NCBI GenBank assembly: GCA_016712045.1
Contig: JADJRV010000016.1
Coordinates: 109,401-173,400, forward strand
Source: Chloracidobacterium sp.
GTDB lineage: Bacteria; Acidobacteriota; Blastocatellia; Pyrinomonadales; Pyrinomonadaceae
DNA length: 64,000 bases
Direction: 5' to 3'
Shown in pieces: positions 17,049-25,216 of the stretch (the first letter of the stretch is position 1; the number at the start of each line of letters is the position of its first letter). The notes beneath the pieces are model-generated. The model searched no databases. It was not told where the DNA came from and saw only the letters and a program-made list of their open reading frames with translations. The position numbers were made by a program, and so were the translations under genes.

Positions 17049-17867
17049 TTACACGTTACACGCTTGGGCGGCGAAATTCAATTCGTATTTAACCTCGGCG
17101 TGATTTTTGACCAGCATCTCCTCGGCCACGCGGTTGCCCGTCCGCCGATCGATGACCTCACGCCAGATCTCGTTCTCACGAAAATTCTTGCCGTCTTCGG
17201 TCGAAAATTTATGGTTTTTTTCGATGACATGATACGAATGCTGCGTCTCGCGGTCAGAGTATATCGCACCTTTCAAATGGTCGTCGGTCAGCCAGAGCTT
17301 GATCTGATATGTTAGGTCGGTCGGGTTGTAAAACCGTAGATCAATGTAGTTATAAAAAACACCCGCACCGCTGCCAAACGGCAGCACGCGGTTCTCGTCC
17401 GGAAACGGATCAAAGCTGTGATGATGACGTTCCGAGATCTCAAGCGGCGTATGCAAAGACATCCAGTAGAGCAAATTGGCAAGCTGGCAAAGCCCCCCGC
17501 CGACGCCGCGAACGACCTCGCCGCGTGAGAGCTGCATGCCCTCGTGATAGCCCTTGTCCTCGGTCGCTTCGCCGACGCATCGCCAAAACGAAAACGTCTC
17601 GCCCGGTTTGATCACGATGCCGTCGATGGTCGGACACGCAAGCCGCAAGTTTTTGATCTTGTTTTCCTGCAACTCCGGATCAGAATTTCCCAACCGCCGA
17701 CGCAGCAGTGATTGATGCTTTTTACAGGTAAATTTTAGTGCTTCGGACTCTTTTTTAGACGCAAAACGCCCGATACGCGGCAGGTCCGCAATGTGGCGAA
17801 ACATTCGCTTTTGCAAGATGCGCGTGTGATAAAAAATTGGGTGAATTTCGGATAGTCTTCGTTTCAA
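17049..17867 (-). CDS. VanW family protein
   Basis: A 272-residue protein with the VanW core: KPGETFSFW, the KGYHEGMQLSRG segment, GGGLCQLANLLY and HHHSFDPFPD. VanW was first seen beside glycopeptide-resistance genes, but most bacterial copies are far from such genes and have no established function. The start is assigned to a TTG at 17867 because the sequence from there (KRRLSEIHPIFYHTR) looks like the family N-terminus; an internal ATG at about residue 22 is possible. No signal peptide. Second gene of the birA operon. Confidence 0.85.
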   Translation of the reverse strand: MKRRLSEIHPIFYHTRILQKRMFRHIADLPRIGRFASKKESEALKFTCKKHQSLLRRRLGNSDPELQENKIKNLRLACPTIDGIVIKPGETFSFWRCVGEATEDKGYHEGMQLSRGEVVRGVGGGLCQLANLLYWMSLHTPLEISERHHHSFDPFPDENRVLPFGSGAGVFYNYIDLRFYNPTDLTYQIKLWLTDDHLKGAIYSDRETQHSYHVIEKNHKFSTEDGKNFRENEIWREVIDRRTGNRVAEEMLVKNHAEVKYELNFAAQACNV

Positions 17868-17876
17868 AATATATTG

Positions 17877-17910
17877 GCGCCCCCGGGGGTGGGGCGGGCC
17901 CCACGGGCGC
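17877..17910. repeat. GC-rich palindrome between birA and vanW
   Basis: A 34-nt palindrome: outer stem GCGCCC/GGGCGC around GTGGGGC/GCCCCAC. A similar GGGGCCCCGCCCC run lies at 13283-13300, possibly the same repeat family. It sits inside an operon and might modulate readthrough. Confidence 0.5.
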
Positions 17911-17928
17911 GATCTGTGTTATCCGTGG

Positions 17929-18669
17929 CTAAATCTCTCTCAGCCGCTCAACATCTCCGGCTTGAACGATTGTAACCGAACCGTCGCTCGCTTTCACTCT
18001 AAGCGCGCCATTTTCTTCGAGGCCGTCGGTCGTGCCCTCAAGAACGCCGTCCGGCAGCGTGACGCGGACGGATTTTCCGCTAAAATATGATGAACGCTGA
18101 CGCCAATTTTGAAGTATCTCGTTCGGCCCATCGTCGCTATTTAACATCTCGTACCAATAGCTCAGATACTTGATCAAAGCACCCTCGACATTGCCGGACG
18201 TTACCGCACCGGATCTTTCTGCCTGAATTGAGGTGGCCGTTTCGGCGATCTCATCGGGGAAATTGCTACTTTTCAGATTAATCCCAACACCGACGATCAC
18301 GGCGTTCCCTGATTGGGTATCAACCGTCTCAGCGAGAATGCCACTGATCTTTTTCTCGCCGACAAGCACATCGTTGACCCATTTTATGTCGGGCTTTAGG
18401 CCAAATTCTTTGAGTGTGTCATAGACCGCTACACCCGCCATCAGCGTGATAAGTGACAAATATTTCAGGTCAAATTTTGGTCGGAGGACGATGCTAAAAT
18501 ATAGCCCCGAATCAGGTTCGGACACCCACGTTCGCCCATGCCGGCCGCGACCCGCCGATTGTTCAAGGGCAATCACGCATAGGCCTTCGTCGGCACCTTG
18601 GCGGGCTTGGTTGGCGGCTTCGGCGTTTGTCGAGCCGATGGAATCGAATCGGAGGATGTTGATGTTCAT
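17929..18669 (-). CDS. birA: Biotin--[acetyl-CoA-carboxylase] ligase
   Basis: A 246-residue class I biotin protein ligase that activates biotin as biotinyl-AMP and attaches it to carboxylase carrier proteins. It has the STNAEA start of the catalytic domain, the biotinyl-AMP loop GRGRHGRTW, and KWVNDVL, followed by GVGINL and a C-terminal SH3-like domain. There is no N-terminal winged helix, so it should not act as a repressor. It is first in an operon with vanW, the acidic protein and coaX; a birA-coaX pairing is common in bacteria. Confidence 0.93.
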   Translation of the reverse strand: MNINILRFDSIGSTNAEAANQARQGADEGLCVIALEQSAGRGRHGRTWVSEPDSGLYFSIVLRPKFDLKYLSLITLMAGVAVYDTLKEFGLKPDIKWVNDVLVGEKKISGILAETVDTQSGNAVIVGVGINLKSSNFPDEIAETATSIQAERSGAVTSGNVEGALIKYLSYWYEMLNSDDGPNEILQNWRQRSSYFSGKSVRVTLPDGVLEGTTDGLEENGALRVKASDGSVTIVQAGDVERLREI

Positions 18670-18678
18670 AATTGGTTC

Positions 18679-18723
18679 AGAGTGCGCGATTTATCGCGTA
18701 AAACGGGCTAAAGCCCGCACTCT
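18679..18723. repeat. REPIN-like double palindrome
   Basis: Outer arms AGAGTGC (18679-18685) and GCACTCT (18717-18723) enclose CGCGATTTATCGCG and CGGGCTAAAGCCCG hairpins. It has the same architecture as 34-97. It fills the gap between egtD and birA and overlaps the egtD stop codon. Confidence 0.65.
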
Positions 18724-19687
18724 AAACGCTCCAAAGCGAATCGCAGTAATAATTTTTGCCGTCAAAGAAATTTTGTTTTACTGTAAAGCCACTCTTTTCT
18801 GCGAGATCGGCGATCATCTTCAAACTATATTTTTGTGAGATCTCCATAAAAACAGCTTCCCATGGGTCAAACTCAAAATCGCGTCCGAGCGCATCGATCC
18901 GCACGGTCTGTTTTTCCCGGCTGACCAAAAATGACCGGGCCGAGCCTTCGAACGGGCGGTAGTTTGCGTAATGGGTAAATTTGTCGAGGTCAAAATTACC
19001 GCCGAGTTCGCGGTTGATACGGGTCAGCAGATTGAGATTAAATTTCGCAGTCACGCCCGCTGCGTCGTCATAGGCGTTTGCGATGACATGAGGATCTTTT
19101 TGCAGGTCAAAGCCGACTAGGAGCAGATCGTTATCACTCATCACCTCACGCAAAGATCTGAAAAATGCCACCGACTGATCGGCACTGAAATTACCGATAT
19201 TCGAGCCGAGAAATAGTAATACCTTGCGGCGTCCGTCTCCAGATCTCAGCGATTCGAGGATCTTAAAATAATCGCCGTTCATCGCATTCATCCGCAATGC
19301 AGGGAACTCACGCTCAAATTTTTCCGTCAGGGCGTCGAGAGCCTCTTGCGAAATATCGATCGGCGAATACGAAATATCGGCGTTTCGTTTTAGAAAATGG
19401 TCTACCAAAACGGCCGTCTTAGTACCATCACCGGCACCAAGCTCAATCAGGTCGAACGCATTATCACCATTGGCAAACGCCCGGTGTATTTCGTTCGTCT
19501 GTGTCGAAAATATCTCGTTCTCGCACCCGGTCAGGTAATACTCCGGCAGCTTCATTATTTCCTGAAACAATCGCGAGCCTTCGTCGTCATAAAAGTATTT
19601 AGACGACAGTTCCTTTGGCGTGGACGAAAGCCCGCGAAGGACGTCATCGGCAAATTGTGAGAGTTCAGCTGTTGTAGAACCTTTCAT
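18722..19687 (-). CDS. egtD: L-histidine N(alpha)-methyltransferase
   Basis: A 321-residue EgtD, which trimethylates histidine to hercynine with S-adenosylmethionine, the first step of ergothioneine synthesis. Typical segments are KYFYDDEGSRLFQEI, LPEYYLTGCENEI, the SAM-binding ELGAGDGTKT, and LFLGSNIGNF. ATG 19687 is chosen; a GTG 15 nt upstream gives five more residues, but the extension runs into a repeat. egtB lies upstream on the same strand, so the two core ergothioneine genes are adjacent and probably co-regulated. Confidence 0.93.
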   Translation of the reverse strand: MKGSTTAELSQFADDVLRGLSSTPKELSSKYFYDDEGSRLFQEIMKLPEYYLTGCENEIFSTQTNEIHRAFANGDNAFDLIELGAGDGTKTAVLVDHFLKRNADISYSPIDISQEALDALTEKFEREFPALRMNAMNGDYFKILESLRSGDGRRKVLLFLGSNIGNFSADQSVAFFRSLREVMSDNDLLLVGFDLQKDPHVIANAYDDAAGVTAKFNLNLLTRINRELGGNFDLDKFTHYANYRPFEGSARSFLVSREKQTVRIDALGRDFEFDPWEAVFMEISQKYSLKMIADLAEKSGFTVKQNFFDGKNYYCDSLWSV

Positions 19688-19697
19688 AAGAGATTTG

Positions 19698-19773
19698 TCC
19701 ACAGATGAACACGGATGGACACAGATAACTGAAATGATCTTAAAATCTGTGTTTATCTGTATTCATCTGTGGA
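19698..19773. repeat. Inverted repeat of the CACAGATGAACAC family
   Basis: Two 29-nt arms (19698-19726 and 19745-19773) are complementary in 25 of 29 positions and separated by an 18-nt loop. Another single arm of the same family lies at 63968-63998. It occupies the egtB-egtD gap and could form a long hairpin in the mRNA. Confidence 0.8.
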
Positions 19774-19780
19774 TGAACAT

Positions 19781-21011
19781 TCATTTTGCAAGTCTTATCC
19801 CCGTAAATTGCCATCTTAGATGAGGATTAAAAAAGTTTCTGTATGATGGACGACAGTGGCCGGCGGGCGTGACGACCGAGGCTCCTCGCAGCACCATTTG
19901 GTTGATCATAAATTTGCCGTTATACTCGCCGACTGCTCCGGCGGCTTTTTTGAAGCCGGGATACGGCAGATACGCGCTGTTTGTCCATTCCCAACGCTGG
20001 CCCCAGTCGAATTGCGACGAGCCTATTTCCCACTCAAACTCGGTGGGCAGGCGGCAGTCTTTCCATTCGGCATAGGCTGCGGCTTCGTAATAAGAAACGT
20101 GCGTAACAGGAGCATTTAGCGACAGCACGCAGCCCCGCGAGCGTGTAATGCCGCCAACCCTCATCGTTGCGATGCCAATACAAAGGCGACGCGACATCGT
20201 TTTGCTTTACCCAATCCCATCCATCCGAGTGCCAAAGCATCGGGTCGTCGTAACCACCGGCGCCAATAAATTCGATAAACTCGCCGTTTGTCACCAATCT
20301 GTCCGAGATGGCAAAATCCTCAAGATAGACTTTGTGGCGGGAAAGTTCGTTGTCAAAGCAAAAGCCTTCGCCGTTATAGCCGATCTCGTGGATGCCACCT
20401 TTTACTTCGACAAAGTTGCCCGTTCCGGATGCAGTTTCGTCAAAAGCAAAGTCGGGATGATAAACCGGGAATAGCGGATTGAGGCTAAAGGTATATTTTA
20501 GATCGGTCAGGAAAAGTTCCTGATGCTGTTGCTCGTGGTTGAGGCCGAGCGTGACAAGGTCGGTCAAGTCAGAACCGCCTGCGTGAGCGGGCGGCCAGTT
20601 TGTTGGGCCATGTTGCTGTCCGCCCCCTGACGGAGGCGGTTCTGACAAGAGCCGTTCCATCTGCTGATCGACATATTTACGATATTCAAATACCTCTTTG
20701 ACCGTCGGGCGACTCAAACTGCGGTGATCCCGCTGTGTACGATCACCGACCGAGTTGTAATAGCTGTTAAATAAAAAGCTAAAATTTTCGTCAAAGACCT
20801 TATAGTCCGGCACAAATTTCTTGAGGATCATCTCCTCAAAAAACCACGTCGTATGGGCGATATTCCACTTTGGCGGCGAGGCATCGATGACCGGTTGCGG
20901 TATGTAATCTTCCGTCTCAAGTGGCTCGCACAACTTTTCGGTGTATGAGCGGACCGACGTGTAAAACGTGCGCAGATCTAACGGTCTTTCGTGTTTGGGA
21001 CTAGCTTGCAT
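19781..21011 (-). pseudogene. egtB: Ergothioneine biosynthesis protein EgtB, frameshifted
   Basis: EgtB is the non-haem iron enzyme that joins hercynine to a thiol donor by forming a sulfoxide. The N-terminal DinB-like half has the iron motif NHEQQHQE; the C-terminal FGE/sulfatase-like half has RLPTEFEWE and RGASVVTP. One base shift near 20125-20140 separates HYTLAGL from APVTHVSYYEA, which are contiguous in the family, so a sequence error is likely. A palindromic element (20568-20646) is inserted in frame in the DinB half, adding about 26 residues between MERLLSEP and DLVTLGLNHE. Confidence 0.88.
20568..20646. repeat. Palindromic element inside egtB
   Basis: Arms beginning GTCAGAACCGCCT (20568) and ending AGGCGGTTCTGAC (20646) are inverted complements with further pairing GGGCGG/CCGCCC inside. 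The ~79-nt segment is read through as PPPSGGG..PPAHAGGS in EgtB, a composition unlike the rest of the protein. Confidence 0.75.
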
Positions 21012-21051
21012 TTAATCAATTAAACCAAATACTGCGGCAAAGGTGAAGATT

Positions 21052-21864
21052 TTATTGCGGCTGGCCTAGTTTAATTAACGCCTCTTTGCAGATCTCGGCG
21101 AGATAGATGTCGGGTGAATTGAGATATGAGCGGAGTATGGCTGCGGATGAAGCGTCACCGGTCGAGCCGAGTGCAAAGGCGGCTTCGCGGCGGGTGTCGT
21201 CAGATTCTTTTTGATTTTTTAGTACAGACGTCAGCACGCCGACCGCGCTCCGGAAAGCCGGATCGGCCGGCTCATTGGTCCCGGGTTCTTTGTATTTCGA
21301 CGGTAGAAAATTTTGCGGCGTGACGGCTGAGCTAATACCGGATCTAGCAAAATTTGCGATCTGGCCGATGGCCTTGGCGGCGGAGCGACGGAGAAATTCG
21401 TCATCCTCGGACGGTTTTTTCTTTAGGACAGCGATCAGGGCATCGAGAGCCGAAATATCGCCGATCTTTCCTAGCGCGACAGCGGCTGCGGAACGGACCT
21501 CGTCCGCACGATCTTTTTGCAAAGAGCGAATTAGCATCGAAGCGGCTGAACGGTCGGCGACGGTTCCAAGTGCGAAAGCTGCCTCTACGCGAACGAAAGC
21601 CGCCTTGTCATTTAACAGCGGCATTAGAGAGATGGAAGCGTCATTTTTTGGCAAGTAGATCACGGCCGATGCAGCGGTCGCACGGACGATCTCGTTAGGA
21701 TCGGACAATAGTGGAATGGCCAGGCGTGATGCCTCTTCGGTATGAATGACCTTGATCTGATGTAATGCGTTACGTTTGAGTTCGGTATTGCCGGAGGCTA
21801 GATCGGATCTAATAATGGCAAGATCTTGAGAATAGGAATTGCCCACGAAACACGCGAAAGACAC
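21052..21864 (-). CDS. HEAT-repeat protein
   Basis: A 270-residue all-helical protein built of about six HEAT/PBS-lyase-type repeats (patterns such as VRVEAAFALGTVADRSA and VRSAAAVALGKIGD) spaced about 31 residues apart. Such proteins are usually binding scaffolds. The GTG start at 21864 gives a short hydrophobic N-terminus (SFACFVGNSYSQ) resembling a clipped signal peptide. The frame continues upstream through a CACGAAA-type repeat, and the real start may have been altered there. It lies 40 nt before egtB on the same strand. Confidence 0.75.
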   Translation of the reverse strand: MSFACFVGNSYSQDLAIIRSDLASGNTELKRNALHQIKVIHTEEASRLAIPLLSDPNEIVRATAASAVIYLPKNDASISLMPLLNDKAAFVRVEAAFALGTVADRSAASMLIRSLQKDRADEVRSAAAVALGKIGDISALDALIAVLKKKPSEDDEFLRRSAAKAIGQIANFARSGISSAVTPQNFLPSKYKEPGTNEPADPAFRSAVGVLTSVLKNQKESDDTRREAAFALGSTGDASSAAILRSYLNSPDIYLAEICKEALIKLGQPQ

Positions 21865-21945
21865 GAAAAAAAAGCGACGGAAAAAAGTGTCTGACCCAGC
21901 GGATGGGTCTCCCCTTCTCCTCTACTCCTTTACTCCCCAACTTCT

Positions 21946-22173
21946 TCATACTGTAAGTTGCAACTGTCTACCGCCCATTCGTTCCCATTCTATGACCTGG
22001 CGAGCACGGCGGTTCTCAACGGCTTTTGCGAGATGCGCAATGACCTCATCGACAATAACATTATCGACCGAACGAGTTGATTTTTTTGCATTATAGCTGC
22101 GGGCTGTGGCCGCGTCGGCCGGGGTTAATTTGTCGATCTTACGAGCGGCAGTTCTATTTGTTGGGTTGACCAT
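21946..22173 (-). CDS. Small basic protein of unknown function (75 aa)
   Basis: A helical, Ala/Arg-rich protein starting MVNPTNRTAARK. ATG 22173 is chosen over an upstream in-frame start because a GGAGGC ribosome binding site lies 6 nt before it. It contains RSVDNVIVDEVIAHLAK and ENRRARQVIEW stretches. The size and RRARQ motif loosely recall the RNA polymerase omega subunit, but the family signature is missing, so this is not claimed. It is transcribed divergently from leuS. Confidence 0.6.
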   Translation of the reverse strand: MVNPTNRTAARKIDKLTPADAATARSYNAKKSTRSVDNVIVDEVIAHLAKAVENRRARQVIEWERMGGRQLQLTV

Positions 22174-22373
22174 CTTTTTGCCTCCAATTTTCGGGGCAGA
22201 CGGTCGAACCAAGCGGGTTACACTTTACGTCCTTAACGTCTGCAAAATTATTGTTTTGATCATTAAGTTCGTGTGCTCCGAAACACCAGTCTCAAAGTTT
22301 TGTTCAGAATATCACGGTTTTTTCGCCGTGAAAAGAAAAAATTCGCTAAACTTAAGTTTTTTACATAAACGAG

Positions 22374-25069
22374 ATGGACGAGAAATATTTTCCAAAAAAG
22401 GTCGAGCAGAAATGGCAGCAGAAATGGGCCGATAGCGGTGCGTTTGAGACCGAAGCCGAGAGCTGTGACGAGCGGCCAAAATTTTACCAGCTTGAGATGC
22501 TGCCGTATCCGTCGGGCAATTTGCACATGGGGCACGTTCGAAATTATTCGGCCGGCGATGCGATGGCCTGGTACAAGCGGCTCAAAGGGTTTAACGTCAT
22601 GCACCCGATCGGTTGGGATTCGTTTGGCCAGCCTGCCGAGGATGCGGCCGTAAAACGTGGTGTAAATCCGCGTGAGTGGACCGAGGCAAATATCGACGCG
22701 ATGCGCGGTCAATTGCAGCGGCTTGGCATCAGCTACGACTGGCGGCGACAGATGTACGCCCACCGGCCGGAATACTACAAATTTGACCAGTGGTTCTTCC
22801 TAAAAATGTACGAAAAGGGCCTTGCGTACAAGCGGTTGACGCAGGTCAATTGGTGCTCGCACGATCAGGCGACGCTGTCGAACGAGCAGGCAAGCGGCGG
22901 ATTGTGCTGGCGTTGCGGCAACCCTGTCACGAAGAAAGATCTAGAACAATGGTTCTTCAAAACGACTGCCTACACCGACCAATTGCTCGACGACATGGCC
23001 GAGATCGAAAGCGGCTGGCCGGCGAATGTTTTGAAACGACAGAGCGACTGGATCGGGCGATCCGAGGGGGCGTTTGTCGATTTTGAGGTCCGCACGTCGG
23101 GCGACACTTTGTTTTATTGCGACCTCGACGGCGGCACGGCTGAGTCGGGCACGGTGCGTGTTTTTACGACACGTATCGACACGATCTACGGAGCCAATGC
23201 CGTTGTGCTGGCCGCCGAACATCCTGTAATTCAGGCAAATATCGACCATTTTTCCGAGGAGGTCGCGAGCAAGATCGCTTTTATCCGAGCCGAGAATACC
23301 AAGCCGACCGACCACGAAGCCGAGATCGAAAAAGACGGTATCGATACCGGCCTGCGGGCGATCAACCCTTTTAGCGGCGAAGAGTTGCCCGTTTGGGTCG
23401 GCAATTACGTAATGATGGAATACGGCACCGGAGCCGTGATGAGTGTGCCGGCGCACGACGAGCGGGATTTTGAATTTGCAAAGAAATTTGAGCTGCCCAT
23501 TCGCCAAGTGATCTCCGAACCGCACATGGAGCACGCCCATCACACGATGCAGGCGATGGCACTAGAGGTTCCGCTCACTGCCTATGGCGTGCTTGTTCAT
23601 TCAGATTATTGGAACGGCAAGACCAGCGAAAATGCAAAACTGGAAATGACAGCTTACGCTGTCAAGCATGGATTTGGCGAAGCCGCGACGACGTATCGCC
23701 TCCGTGACTGGGGCGTGTCCCGCCAAAGATTTTGGGGTTCGCCGATACCAATTGTTTATTGCGATTCGTGCGGGGTTGTGCCGGAAAAATTTGAGAATCT
23801 TCCTGTCAGGTTGCCGGAAACGGCGCCGTTCTCAGGTACAGGCGAATCGCCGTTGGCTAAGGTGCCGGAGTTTGTAAATACCGTCTGTCCGACCTGCGAA
23901 GGCCCGGCAAAACGCGAGACGGATACGATGGATACGTTTGTTGATTCGTCTTGGTATTACTTTCGATACACCGACGCGACGAACGAGGTCTTGCCGTTCG
24001 ACCCTGAGATCGCGGAGTATTGGACGCCGGTCGATCAATACATCGGCGGCGACGATCACGCTGTGATGCACCTGATCTACGCACGGTTTTGGACCAAGAT
24101 GATGCGTGATCTCGGTCTGGTGACTTTTAATGAGCCTTTCAAACGGCTGCTCACCCAAGGAATGGTCGTAGGCGAGACGTTTTTTGATGATGCGACCGGC
24201 AAAAAGTCTATCACATGCCGGGTGATGTTACAGTCACACGCGACGCCAAGGGAAAGATCACAGGAGCGGTCGGAAAAGACGGTGGAGCACTGAAATACGG
24301 CATCGAGCGGATGTCCAAATCAAAAGGCAACGGCGTTGACCCCGACGAAATGGTCGAGATCTACGGCGCCGATGCCGCACGGCTGTTCATTATGTTTGCC
24401 GCGCCGATCGAGAACGAACTCGTCTGGAACGAGGCCGGTATCGAAGGGGGCGTGCGGTTTCTCCAGCGTGTCTGGCGGCAGGTTTACAAATGGCGAACGG
24501 CGATCGGTGAAGCGGAACGAACGCCGCTCGTTAACGGCGAAGGCGTGACGCCCGCGTCGAGAAAACTTAGGCAAAAGACGCATCAGACGATCAAACGAGT
24601 GACTGACAGCTTTGAAGCCCTACAATTCAACACGCCTGTGGCCGCGTTGATGGAGTTGTCGAATGCTGTCGGCGACATCGGCGTCGATCCGACTAACGCG
24701 ACCGAGAGCGATCTATTTGCCGTTCGCGAAGCGTTGACGAGCCTTGTGCTGATGTTGACGCCGTTCGCTCCACATACTGCCGAGGAGTTGTATGCAGTGC
24801 TGATCGACAACGAAGACGGCATTATCGCCAACGGTGCCTGCTTTCCCGAATACAGCGAGGACCTGGCAAAGGCCGACGAGATCGAGATACCGGTTCAGAT
24901 CAACGGCAAGCTGCGTTCGCGGATATTGGCCGCCCCCGGAACGTCGGATGATGAACTGCAGCGAATGGCATTTGCCGACGAAAAGACACGCGAATTTACC
25001 GACGGTAAAGAGGTCGTAAAGGTCATAGTTGTGCCGAACCGATTGATAAATATCGTCGTAAAAGGTTGA
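22374..25069 (+). pseudogene. leuS: Leucyl-tRNA synthetase, frameshifted
   Basis: Class I synthetase charging tRNA-Leu, with an editing domain. The first frame has the HIGH motif as HMGH (51-54) in PYPSGNLHMGH, zinc-ribbon-like cysteines, the editing-domain GTGAVMSVPAHDERD, and ends at 24293. The second carries MSKSKGNGVDP and the anticodon-binding part to 25069. The break is at a run of five A (24201-24205): adding one A restores GKKVYHMPGDVTV, the continuous family sequence. The gene is essential, so this is almost certainly a homopolymer error. Repaired length is about 898 residues. Confidence 0.95.
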
Positions 25070-25216
25070 GCGGATGTACGATGACTTCATCCTTGCTTGC
25101 AGGGGGCAAAAAAACTAAAATCAATTCGTGCTTTAACGGTACTTTTGCGCCTGTTAGATCATCTAAATCATTGCGGTTGTTATAATTGAGATACTTCGTT
25201 TAAGGTCTGTGGCTAA

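Noticed and set aside
21946..22173. RNA polymerase omega subunit
   Set aside because: Only size and an RRARQ motif agree; the omega signature is absent.
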